9,676 bases of DNA from contig SBFT01000322.1 in NCBI GenBank assembly GCA_006227805.1, positions 1 through 9,676 of the forward strand, given 5' to 3'. Below are positions 1 through 6,472 of this stretch, one piece after another. This stretch comes from Paracoccaceae bacterium. GTDB taxonomy: Bacteria > Pseudomonadota > Alphaproteobacteria > Rhodobacterales > Rhodobacteraceae. Position numbers and translations under genes: made by a program. The first letter of the stretch is position 1. Each line of letters starts with the position of its first letter. The notes beneath the pieces were generated by a model, which saw nothing but the letters and a program-made list of their open reading frames with translations, was not told the origin of the DNA and did no database searches.

Positions 1-525
1 GCCGCCTTCGCGCGCCGCCGCGCCGCGCATGACGCGCGGCCCGAGGCACCGGCTGCGCATCTCTCGGCCTTTCTGGCGGGCCATCGGGGCGTGCCCGTGT
101 CGGGTTACATGCCGATCCGGACCGAGATCGACCCTCTGCCGGCCATGGAGGAGGCCGCGGCCCACGGCCCCGTCGGCATTCCCGTGATCGAGGCTGCGGG
201 CCTGCCCCTGCGCTTTGCGCTGTGGGAGCCGGGCTGTGCGCTGGTCGAGGGCCCGTTCCGCGCCCTGGTCCCGGCACGGCTCGACTGGATGGTGCCCGAA
301 ATCCTGATCGTGCCGCTGGTCGCCTTCGACGCGAGGGGCGGCCGGCTGGGTTATGGCGGGGGCTTCTACGACCGCACGCTGCAAGGGCTGCGCGCCGCCG
401 GCCCGACGCTGGCCGTGGGCTTCGCCTATGCCGCGCAGGAGGCGCGGGCGCTGCCGCTCGAGCCGACCGACCAGCGGCTGGACCTGATCGTGACGGAAAG
501 CGGCGTGCTGATCCCCGGGCCCTGA
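1..525 (+). CDS. 5-formyltetrahydrofolate cyclo-ligase, 5' end outside window
   Basis: This is the C-terminal 174 residues of a 5-formyltetrahydrofolate cyclo-ligase (MTHFS/YgfA family). The enzyme converts 5-formyl-THF to 5,10-methenyl-THF using ATP in the cytoplasm. The frame is open from base 1, so the gene begins upstream; family members are usually about 190 residues, so only some 15-20 residues are missing. A GTG at 91 is in frame but lies inside the conserved fold and is not the likely start. Visible hallmarks are the segment SGYMPIRTEID (106-138), the run PEILIVPLVAFD, and the glycine-rich nucleotide/phosphate motif LGYGGGFYDR at 346-375, followed by the usual C-terminal LDLIVTESG. 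The stop is TGA at 523-525. The next gene, on the same strand, starts 100 bases downstream. In many proteobacteria the 6S RNA gene lies just upstream of this gene, but that would be outside the window. The family call is secure. Confidence 0.93.
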   Translation, partial: AAFARRRAAHDARPEAPAAHLSAFLAGHRGVPVSGYMPIRTEIDPLPAMEEAAAHGPVGIPVIEAAGLPLRFALWEPGCALVEGPFRALVPARLDWMVPEILIVPLVAFDARGGRLGYGGGFYDRTLQGLRAAGPTLAVGFAYAAQEARALPLEPTDQRLDLIVTESGVLIPGP

Positions 526-625
526 ACCCGCGGCCAGGACGGGACATGCGTATTTGGGACCAGAAAGAAGCGGGTCAACCTGAATTGGCTTGTCCGGGGG
601 CGGCGCCGGGCCTAAGCACGCAACC

Positions 626-1438
626 ATGAAGATCCTGTTCCTGGGAGACGTGATGGGCCGTGCGGGCCGCACGGCGGTGTCCGAGCGGTTGCCGCGCCTG
701 CGCGCGGACTGGGGTCTCGATTTCGTGGTGGTCAACGGCGAGAACGCGACCTCGGGGATGGGATTGTCGGGCGAGCATGCCCAGGCCCTCCTGGCGGCGG
801 GCGCCGATTGCGTGACGCTGGGCGATCATGCCTTCGACCAGAAGGACATGGCGCAGTTCATCGAGCGCGAGACGCGGGTGCTGAGGCCGATCAATTTCGC
901 GAAGGTGGCGCCCGGGCGCGGGCACCGGGTCTTCGAGGCGCGCGGCGGGCGCAAGGTCCTGGTGGCGCAGGTGCTGGGCCAGGTCTTCATGAAGCGGCCC
1001 TACGACGATCCGTTCTCGGCGCTGGATGCGGTCTTGAAGACCTATCCGCCCGGCGGGCTGGTGCAGGCGGCGATCGTCGACATCCATTGCGAGGCGACCT
1101 CGGAGAAGATGGCGGTGGGTCATTTCTGCGACGGGCGCGCCAGCCTGGTCGTGGGCACCCACACCCATGTGCCGACGGCGGATGCGCAGGTCCTGCCGAA
1201 GGGCACCGGCTATCTGAGCGATGCCGGCATGTGCGGCGACTATGACAGCGTGATCGGCATGGACAAGGCCGAGCCGATGCGCCGCTTCGTCACCGGCATG
1301 GGCAAGTCGCGCTTCACCCCGGCGCTGGGCGAGGCGACGCTGTCGGGCGTCTTCGTCGAGACCGATGACCGCACGGGCCTGGCGCGGCGCGTGGCGATGG
1401 TGCGCCTGGGCGGACGCCTGCAGGAAGCCTGCCCATGA
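626..1438 (+). CDS. YmdB/TIGR00282-family metallophosphoesterase
   Basis: A 270-residue calcineurin-like metallophosphoesterase of the YmdB family. Characterised members hydrolyse 2',3'-cyclic nucleotides with a di-metal centre, and Bacillus YmdB affects biofilm and motility decisions. The start is ATG 626 because MKILFLGDVMGRAGR is the canonical N-terminus; an in-frame TTG at 590 would add 12 poorly conserved residues. There is no strong Shine-Dalgarno before 626. Metal-site residues line up with B. subtilis numbering as recalled: D8 (GDVMG), E39 and N40 (NGENAT), H68, H154 (VDIHCEATSEK), H179 and H181 (GTHTHVPTAD). The last three are offset by four residues from Bacillus H150/H175/H177. The position that is Asn67 in Bacillus is Asp67 here (LGDHAFDQ). 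The segment YLSDAGMCGDYDSVIG near residues 190-210 is also typical. The stop overlaps the next start by four bases (ATGA 1435-1438), which implies translational coupling. Family is certain; the substrate in this organism is not shown by the sequence. Confidence 0.93.
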   Translation: MKILFLGDVMGRAGRTAVSERLPRLRADWGLDFVVVNGENATSGMGLSGEHAQALLAAGADCVTLGDHAFDQKDMAQFIERETRVLRPINFAKVAPGRGHRVFEARGGRKVLVAQVLGQVFMKRPYDDPFSALDAVLKTYPPGGLVQAAIVDIHCEATSEKMAVGHFCDGRASLVVGTHTHVPTADAQVLPKGTGYLSDAGMCGDYDSVIGMDKAEPMRRFVTGMGKSRFTPALGEATLSGVFVETDDRTGLARRVAMVRLGGRLQEACP

Positions 1439-2364
1439 CGCCGCGGCGGCTGGTGGCGTTCACGGCGGTTCTGATCGGGATGGGCGTGGCCTGGGGCTTT
1501 ACCCAGCCGCTCTCCAAGATCGCGGTCGGAACGGGGCACGGACCTTTCGGCCTGATCTTCTGGCAATTGGTGATCGGGGTCGTGGTCCTGGGCGCGATCA
1601 CGCTGGCGCGGGGCCGGGGGCGGCTGCCGCTGACGCCCCGGGCGCTGGGAACCTATGCGGTGATCGCGGTGATGGGCACGATCCTGCCCAATGCGGCCTC
1701 CTACGCGGCGCTGGCGCATATTCCGGCGGGGGTGCAGTCGGTGCTGATGTCGCTGGTGCCCATGGCGACCTTTCCGATCGCGCTGGCGCTGGCGCTCGAG
1801 CGGTTCGAGGCGCGTCGCTTCCTGGGCCTTGGGCTCGGGCTCTGCGGCGTGCTGGTGCTGGTCCTGCCCGAAGCCAGCCTGCCCGACCGCGCCATGCTGC
1901 CCTGGGTCGCGGTCAGCATGATCGCCGTGCTGGCCTACGGGTTCGAGGCGAATTTCGTGGCGCGCTGGGGGCTGGGCGGCGCGGGCCCGATCCAGGCGCT
2001 TCTGGGCGCCTCGATCCTGGGCGCGGCGCTCTGCCTGCCGCTGGCGCTGGCCACGGGGCAGTTCATCCGGCCCGCTGACGGGCTGGGGGCGCCGGAATGG
2101 GCGCTGATCGTCTCGTCGGTCATTCACGCGCTGACCTATGCGGCCTATGTCTGGCTGGTGGGGCAGGCGGGGGCGGTGTTCACGGCCCAGGTCGGCTATC
2201 CTGTCACTGCCGCGGGCGTCGTCTGGTCGATGCTGATCCTGGGCGAGAGCTATTCGCCCTATTTCTGGGCCGCGGCGGCGCTGATCCTGCTGGGGGTGGT
2301 CCTGGTCCAGCCGCGGCGCGCACGCGCGCTTGCCGCCGCGGTGCCGATGACCCAGACTGAGTGA
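1435..2364 (+). CDS. EamA/DMT-superfamily transporter
   Basis: A 309-residue integral membrane protein of the drug/metabolite transporter superfamily, with two EamA repeats at about residues 8-145 and 156-292 and roughly ten predicted transmembrane helices. Supporting features are WGFTQPLSKIA in helix 1, an early ILPNAASYAALAHIPAGVQS segment (residues 83-102), which matches the EamA pattern of helices 3-4, and the repeat-2 ending VTAAGVVWSMLILGESYSP with the characteristic Gly-Glu (270-271) before the last helix. The start ATG 1435 overlaps the TGA of the ymdB-like gene, so it is probably translated by coupling. The stop is TGA 2362-2364, and the next gene begins 24 bases later. DMT proteins carry amino acids, nucleotide sugars, drugs or polyamines; the sequence does not show which applies, or the direction. 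The C-terminus is a short, basic then polar cytosolic tail (QPRRARALAAAVPMTQTE). Confidence 0.9.
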   Translation: MTPRRLVAFTAVLIGMGVAWGFTQPLSKIAVGTGHGPFGLIFWQLVIGVVVLGAITLARGRGRLPLTPRALGTYAVIAVMGTILPNAASYAALAHIPAGVQSVLMSLVPMATFPIALALALERFEARRFLGLGLGLCGVLVLVLPEASLPDRAMLPWVAVSMIAVLAYGFEANFVARWGLGGAGPIQALLGASILGAALCLPLALATGQFIRPADGLGAPEWALIVSSVIHALTYAAYVWLVGQAGAVFTAQVGYPVTAAGVVWSMLILGESYSPYFWAAAALILLGVVLVQPRRARALAAAVPMTQTE

Positions 2365-2388
2365 CACCGCGCACAGGCAGGAGCCGCG

Positions 2389-4170
2389 ATGGATTTCTTC
2401 GAGATGAGCCAGACGACCCAGGCCATCGTCACGCTGGCCGTGGTGGCCGGCATGTTCGTCCTGTTCCTGCGCGAGACCTATCCCGCCGAGGTGGTGGCGA
2501 TCGCGGGCGTCGCTTTGATGCTGATCCTGGGCGTGCTGCCCTATGACGCGGCGATCGAGGTGCTGGCGAACCCCGCGCCCTGGACCATCGCGGCGATGTT
2601 CGTCATCATGGGCGCCCTGGTGCGCACCGGAGGGCTCGACGCCTTCACCAAGCTGGCCGAGCGGCAGGCGGGAACCAATCCGCGCATGGCCATCGCGATG
2701 CTGATGGGTTTCGTCGTGCTGGCGTCCGCCTTCGTGTCGAACACGCCGGTCGTCGTGGTGATGATCCCGGTCTTCGTGCAGCTTGCGCGCACGCTGGACA
2801 TCTCGGCCAGCAAGCTGCTGATCCCGCTCAGCTATGCCGCGATCCTGGGGGGAATGCTGACGCTGATCGGCACCTCGACCAACCTGCTGGTGGACGGTGT
2901 GGCGCGGGCGCGGGGGCTCGAGCCCTTCACCATCTTCGAGGTCACGCCGCTGGCCGCGATCCTGGTCGTCACGGGCATGGTCTACCTGCGCTTCGTGGGC
3001 ATCCGTCTTCTGCCCCGGCGCGACAGCATGGCGGTCCTCCTGGGGGGCGACAAGTCGCGCAAGAAGTTCTTCACCGAAGCGGTGATCCCCCCCGAAAGCA
3101 ACCTGATCGGGCGCGAGGTCCTGGACGTCAAGCTGTTCCAGCGCGAAGGCGTGCGGCTGGTCGACGTGATCCGGGGCGATCTGTCGCTGCGGCGCAACCT
3201 GGAAGGCGTCACCTTGCAGGTGGGCGACCGGGTGGTCCTGCGCACGCCGATGACCGAGATCCTGAGCCTGCAGCGCAACAAGGCGCTCAAGCGCGTCGAC
3301 CAGGTCTCGGCGGTCGAGACGACGACGGTCGAGGTGCTGATCACGCCGGGCTGCAAGATGGTCGGGCGCAGCCTGGGCTCGCTGCGGCTGCGGCGGCGCT
3401 TCGGCGTCTACACGCTGGCCGTGCATCGCAGCAACCAGAACATCGGGCGGCAGCTCGACGACCTGGTGGTGCGGGTGGGCGACACGCTGCTTCTGGAAGG
3501 CGCGCCGGCCGATATCCAGCGCCTGGCGGACGAGATGGACATGGTCGATGTCTCGCACCCCTCGGCGCGGGAATACCGGCGCGCCAAGGCGCCGCTGGCG
3601 CTGATCGCGCTGGCCGCGATCGTGATCCTGGCGGCGCTGGGCGTGGCGCCGATCCTGCTGCTGTCGGTGCTGGCGATGACCCTGGTGCTGGTCACGCGCT
3701 GCATCGACGCGGACGAGGCCTTTTCCTTCATCGACGGGCGGCTTCTGGCGCTGATCTTCTCGATGCTGGCGATCGGGGCGGCGCTGGATGCCTCGGGCGC
3801 GGTCAGGCTGCTGGTCGATGCCATCGCGCCGGGGCTGGCGATGCTGCCGCCGGTGCTGATCGTCTGGGCGATCTACCTGCTGACCTCCACCCTGACCGAG
3901 CTTGTGTCGAACAACGCCGTGGCCGTGATCGTGACGCCCATCGCCATCGGTCTTGCGGATGCGCTGGGCGTCGATCCCAGGCCGCTGGTGGTGGCCGTCA
4001 TGGTGGCGGCCTCGGCGGCCTTCGCCACGCCCATCGGATACCAGACGAACATGCTGGTCTATGGTCCGGGGGGCTACAAGTTCACGGATTTCCTGCGGGT
4101 GGGGATACCGATGAACCTGATCGTCGGGGTGGTGGCGTCCTTCGCCATTCCGTTCATCTGGCCGCTGTGA
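2389..4170 (+). CDS. SLC13-type anion permease with two RCK_C domains
   Basis: A 593-residue inner-membrane permease of the SLC13/DASS (CitMHS-like) type. The N-terminal membrane half covers about residues 8-205 and holds the re-entrant loop signature SNT (117-119) and LTLIGTSTNLL (157-167). A cytosolic insert of about 190 residues follows and contains two RCK_C/TrkA_C domains: about 228-292 (NLIGREVLDVKLF, then LQVGDRVVLRT) and 311-386 (CKMVGRSLGSL, then VRVGDTLLLEG). The second membrane half (about 400-593) carries SNN (507-509) and the paired loop AFATPIGYQTNML (544-556), ending in the typical GPGGYKFTDFLRVGIP tail. An AGGAG at 2379-2383 lies five bases before ATG 2389 and supports this start; ATG 2404 is a possible alternative. 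Relatives with this layout include the algal SAC1/SLT sulfate-related proteins, so sulfate or another inorganic or organic anion is plausible, but the substrate is unproven. A diverged paralogue lies at 6473-8245 on the other strand. Confidence 0.92.
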   Translation: MDFFEMSQTTQAIVTLAVVAGMFVLFLRETYPAEVVAIAGVALMLILGVLPYDAAIEVLANPAPWTIAAMFVIMGALVRTGGLDAFTKLAERQAGTNPRMAIAMLMGFVVLASAFVSNTPVVVVMIPVFVQLARTLDISASKLLIPLSYAAILGGMLTLIGTSTNLLVDGVARARGLEPFTIFEVTPLAAILVVTGMVYLRFVGIRLLPRRDSMAVLLGGDKSRKKFFTEAVIPPESNLIGREVLDVKLFQREGVRLVDVIRGDLSLRRNLEGVTLQVGDRVVLRTPMTEILSLQRNKALKRVDQVSAVETTTVEVLITPGCKMVGRSLGSLRLRRRFGVYTLAVHRSNQNIGRQLDDLVVRVGDTLLLEGAPADIQRLADEMDMVDVSHPSAREYRRAKAPLALIALAAIVILAALGVAPILLLSVLAMTLVLVTRCIDADEAFSFIDGRLLALIFSMLAIGAALDASGAVRLLVDAIAPGLAMLPPVLIVWAIYLLTSTLTELVSNNAVAVIVTPIAIGLADALGVDPRPLVVAVMVAASAAFATPIGYQTNMLVYGPGGYKFTDFLRVGIPMNLIVGVVASFAIPFIWPL

Positions 4171-4198
4171 GGGAGAGGACGATGAGAAAGGGGCAGTC

Positions 4199-4672
4199 AT
4201 GCTGAGCAAGACCCTGGGGGCCAGCCGGTTCCTGATCGTGCTGGCGGTGCTTGGATCGCTTCTGGCGGCGACCACGCTGCTGATCTATGGCCTGCTGGAA
4301 GCCTGGTTCCTGGTGACCCAGACGATCGAGACGGGCGAGATCTCGCGCAAGGGAGCGAAGGCCTTGGCGATCGAGTTCATCGAGATCGTCGACCTGTTCC
4401 TTCTGGGCACGGTCTTCTACATCATCGCGCTGGGACTCTACGAACTCTTCATCGACACCAACATCCGCGTGCCGGACTGGCTGACGATCAAGACGCTGGA
4501 TGACCTCAAGAACAAGCTGATCGGCGTGGTGATCGTGGTTCTGGGCGTCCTGTTCCTGGGCCAGGTGGTCAGCTGGAACGGCGAGACGGACCTTCTGCGC
4601 TATGGCGGGGGCGTGGCGGTGGTGATCGCGGCGCTGACCTGGTTCCTTCAGGGGGCCAAGAAGGAAAAATAG
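4199..4672 (+). CDS. YqhA/UPF0114-family membrane protein
   Basis: A 157-residue small membrane protein of the YqhA (UPF0114) family, whose function is unknown. Four hydrophobic segments are visible at about residues 9-36, 63-83, 105-124 and 134-151, with a charged loop between the first two and a basic C-terminus (GAKKEK). The family-typical stretch is DLFLLGTVFYIIALGLYELF (residues 65-84), followed by a polar DDLKNKLIGVV segment. The start ATG 4199 is supported by AAAGGGG at 4187-4193 with a five-base spacer. The gene begins 28 bases after the permease stop, on the same strand, so co-transcription is likely. A seven-codon frame (ATG 4182 to TGA 4203-4205) sits just ahead of it and overlaps its start. 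Downstream it converges with the FAD dehydrogenase gene, with 31 bases between the stops. Family assignment is good; role unknown. Confidence 0.88.
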   Translation: MLSKTLGASRFLIVLAVLGSLLAATTLLIYGLLEAWFLVTQTIETGEISRKGAKALAIEFIEIVDLFLLGTVFYIIALGLYELFIDTNIRVPDWLTIKTLDDLKNKLIGVVIVVLGVLFLGQVVSWNGETDLLRYGGGVAVVIAALTWFLQGAKKEK

Positions 4673-4706
4673 CCTTGAAGCCGGACGTTTGCCGCGCCTG
4701 GCTTCA
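4665..4706 (-). terminator. Hairpin plus T-tract between convergent genes
   Basis: Bases 4676-4684 (TGAAGCCGG) pair with 4698-4706 (CCTGGCTTCA without its unpaired base; one G-T wobble), giving a nine-base-pair stem that spans almost all of the gap between the two convergent stops. Past an A-C mismatch, C4686-G4696 and G4687-C4695 could extend it. Read on the minus strand, the hairpin is followed five bases later by ATTTTT (complement of 4665-4670), which fits an intrinsic terminator for the FAD dehydrogenase gene. On the plus strand there is no U-tract, so any stop for the yqhA-like gene would be weaker or Rho-dependent. Confidence 0.5.
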
Positions 4707-6362
4707 CGCAATCGCCCCCGACCGCCCGGCGTTCCGCCCCGAGAAGATGCAGCCGCCCAGGAACGTGCCTTCCAGCGCGTTGTATCCGTGGTATCCGCCG
4801 CCGCCGAAGCCCGCGACCTCGCCTGCCGCGAACAGGCCAGGGATCACCGCGCCGTCCGCGCCCACCATGCGCCCCTCCAGATCGGTCTGCAGCCCGCCCA
4901 GCGTCTTGCGCGTCAGGATGTTCAGGCGCACCGCGATCAGGGGGCCGTTCGCGGGGTCGAGGAAGCGGTGCGGCTTCGCCGTGCGGATCAGCCGGTCGCC
5001 GCGATAATTGCGCGCGGCCAGGATGGCGGCGATCTGGGCGTCCTTGGTGAAGGGGTTGTCGACCTGGGCGTCGCGCGCCTCGATCTGGGCGCGCAGTCTG
5101 CCTTCGTCCAGCAGGGTGTTGCCTGCCACCTGGTTCATGCCGCGCACAAGGTCGCTCAGGTCCTGGGCCACGACGAAATCCTCGCCCCGATCCTTGAACG
5201 CCTCGACAGCATCCGTGGCGCGGCCTTTCGACAGGATGCGCTGGCGGATGACCTGCCGCCAGGATTTGCCGGTGAAGTCGGGGTTCTGTTCCGATCCCGA
5301 CAGGGCAAACTCCTTCTTGATCACCTTCTGGGTCAGGATGAACCAGCTGTAGTCATGGCCCGTCGCCAGGATCATCCTGAGGGTCCCGAGGCTGTCGAAT
5401 CCCGGCAGGGCGGGGGGCGCGAAGCGGTTGCCTTCCGCGTCGAACCACATCGAGGACGGCCCCGGCAGGATGCGGATGCCATGGGCGGGCCAGATCGGAT
5501 CCCAGTTCCGGACGCCTTCGGTGTAATGCCACATCCGGTCGCCGTTGATGACATGCCCGCCCGCCGCCTGGGCGATGCCCACCATGCGCCCGTCCACATG
5601 GGCGGGCACGCCCGCCACCATGGTCTTCGGCGGCGGTCCCAGCCGGTCCACGGGCCAGGCCTTGCGCACCATCTCGAAATTCCCGCCGATCCCGCCACTT
5701 GTCACGATGACGGACGGGGCGCGCAGTTCGAAATCGCCCACCGGATCGCGGTTGGTCCGGGCGCCTCGGGGTGCTCCGTCATTCGCCAGAACGGTGCCCG
5801 CGACGCCCTTCGCCGCACCGTTCTCCGTCACGATGCGGTCGACCTGATGGCGGAAGCGGATCTGGATGAGACCGGCCTGCACATGCGCCCGCACGCGTGC
5901 CTCGAACGGTTCCAGCACGCCCGGCCCGGTGCCCCAGGTCAGGTGGAAGCGCGGCACCGAATTGCCGTGGCCCTCGGCGCGCCCGTCGCCGCGCTCGGCC
6001 CAGCCCACCACGGGAAACCAGCGCATCCCCATGTCGTGCAGCCAGCCCCGCATCTCGCCCGCGGCGAAATCCAGGTAGGCCTCGGCCCATCGGCGGGGCC
6101 AGTGATCCTCGGGGCGGTCGAAGCCCGCGCTGCCCATCCAGTCGCGCAGGGCGAGGTCGCGGCTGTCACGGATCCCCAGCCGGCGCTGTTCGGGCGTATC
6201 GACCATGAAGAGGCCACCGAGGCTCCAGAAGGCCTGTCCGCCCAGGTTCTGCGGCCCTTCCTGGTCGAGGATCAGCACGCGCTTGCCCCGGTCGCCCAGT
6301 TCCGCCGCCGCGACCAGGCCCGCAAGGCCGCCGCCCACGATGATCACATCCGCCTGGTCCAT
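4704..6362 (-). CDS. FAD-binding dehydrogenase (KstD/fumarate-reductase-like)
   Basis: A 552-residue flavoprotein of the FAD_binding_2 type, close in style to the uncharacterised 'putative FAD-binding dehydrogenase' group related to 3-ketosteroid delta-1-dehydrogenases. The N-terminal Rossmann motif is VIIVGGGLAGLVAA (residues 6-19), with D33 at the end of beta-2 (ILDQE) for the FAD ribose. The usual post-Rossmann segment GGQAFWSLGGLF covers 41-52. The C-terminal FAD loop is GLFAAGEVAGFGGGGYHG (509-526), then ALEGTFLGGCIFSGRNAG (529-546). A mid-protein TSGGIGGNFEMV (221-232) is also typical. No signal peptide, Tat motif or membrane segment is seen, so it is probably cytosolic. The start ATG 6360-6362 is preceded on its own strand by a purine-rich AGGAGAGAGG (complement of 6371-6380). 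The substrate is not evident; KstD-like sequence does not prove steroid metabolism, and no steroid-degradation neighbours are present. It lies 110 bases downstream of the minus-strand permease. Confidence 0.88.
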   Translation of the reverse strand: MDQADVIIVGGGLAGLVAAAELGDRGKRVLILDQEGPQNLGGQAFWSLGGLFMVDTPEQRRLGIRDSRDLALRDWMGSAGFDRPEDHWPRRWAEAYLDFAAGEMRGWLHDMGMRWFPVVGWAERGDGRAEGHGNSVPRFHLTWGTGPGVLEPFEARVRAHVQAGLIQIRFRHQVDRIVTENGAAKGVAGTVLANDGAPRGARTNRDPVGDFELRAPSVIVTSGGIGGNFEMVRKAWPVDRLGPPPKTMVAGVPAHVDGRMVGIAQAAGGHVINGDRMWHYTEGVRNWDPIWPAHGIRILPGPSSMWFDAEGNRFAPPALPGFDSLGTLRMILATGHDYSWFILTQKVIKKEFALSGSEQNPDFTGKSWRQVIRQRILSKGRATDAVEAFKDRGEDFVVAQDLSDLVRGMNQVAGNTLLDEGRLRAQIEARDAQVDNPFTKDAQIAAILAARNYRGDRLIRTAKPHRFLDPANGPLIAVRLNILTRKTLGGLQTDLEGRMVGADGAVIPGLFAAGEVAGFGGGGYHGYNALEGTFLGGCIFSGRNAGRSGAIA

Positions 6363-6419
6363 GGCGCGCCCCTCTCTCCTGCGGGGATCAGTCTAGGCGG
6401 GCGGCCGATCCCGCGGCAA

Positions 6420-6462
6420 GACGGCGGCGGCGCTGCCGTCGGGTCACGCCCCAGGGTGACCC
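6420..6462 (-). other. Two adjacent hairpins between permease and FAD gene
   Basis: Two perfect inverted repeats lie head to tail just after the permease stop codon (6473-6475). GGGTCAC 6441-6447 pairs with GTGACCC 6456-6462 (seven pairs, eight-base loop), and GACGGC 6420-6425 pairs with GCCGTC 6435-6440 (six pairs, nine-base loop). Neither is followed by a T-run on the minus strand, so they are not textbook intrinsic terminators. They could slow or end transcription, stabilise the permease mRNA 3' end, or bind a regulator ahead of the FAD gene. The pairing is directly visible; the role is a guess. Confidence 0.4.
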
Positions 6463-6472
6463 CACCGCCGGT

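Noticed and set aside
590..625. TTG at 590 as the start of the ymdB-like gene
   Set aside because: It adds 12 residues absent from the conserved N-terminus, whereas ATG 626 places the metal ligand Asp at the family-typical position 8.
526..625. A small RNA or promoter in the gap after the cyclo-ligase gene
   Set aside because: No convincing promoter boxes, stable fold or terminator could be made out in these 100 bases.
1240..4275. A 1011-codon open frame on the minus strand opposite the DMT and SLC13 genes
   Set aside because: It lies antisense to three convincing genes, its product is dominated by Arg, Gln, His and Asp in a pattern typical of reversed GC-rich codons, and it shows no recognisable domain. 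The stop-free stretch follows from the composition of the real genes.
4704..6362. A steroid-degradation role for the FAD dehydrogenase
   Set aside because: The similarity to KstD is at fold and motif level only, and no neighbouring steroid or aromatic catabolism genes are present.
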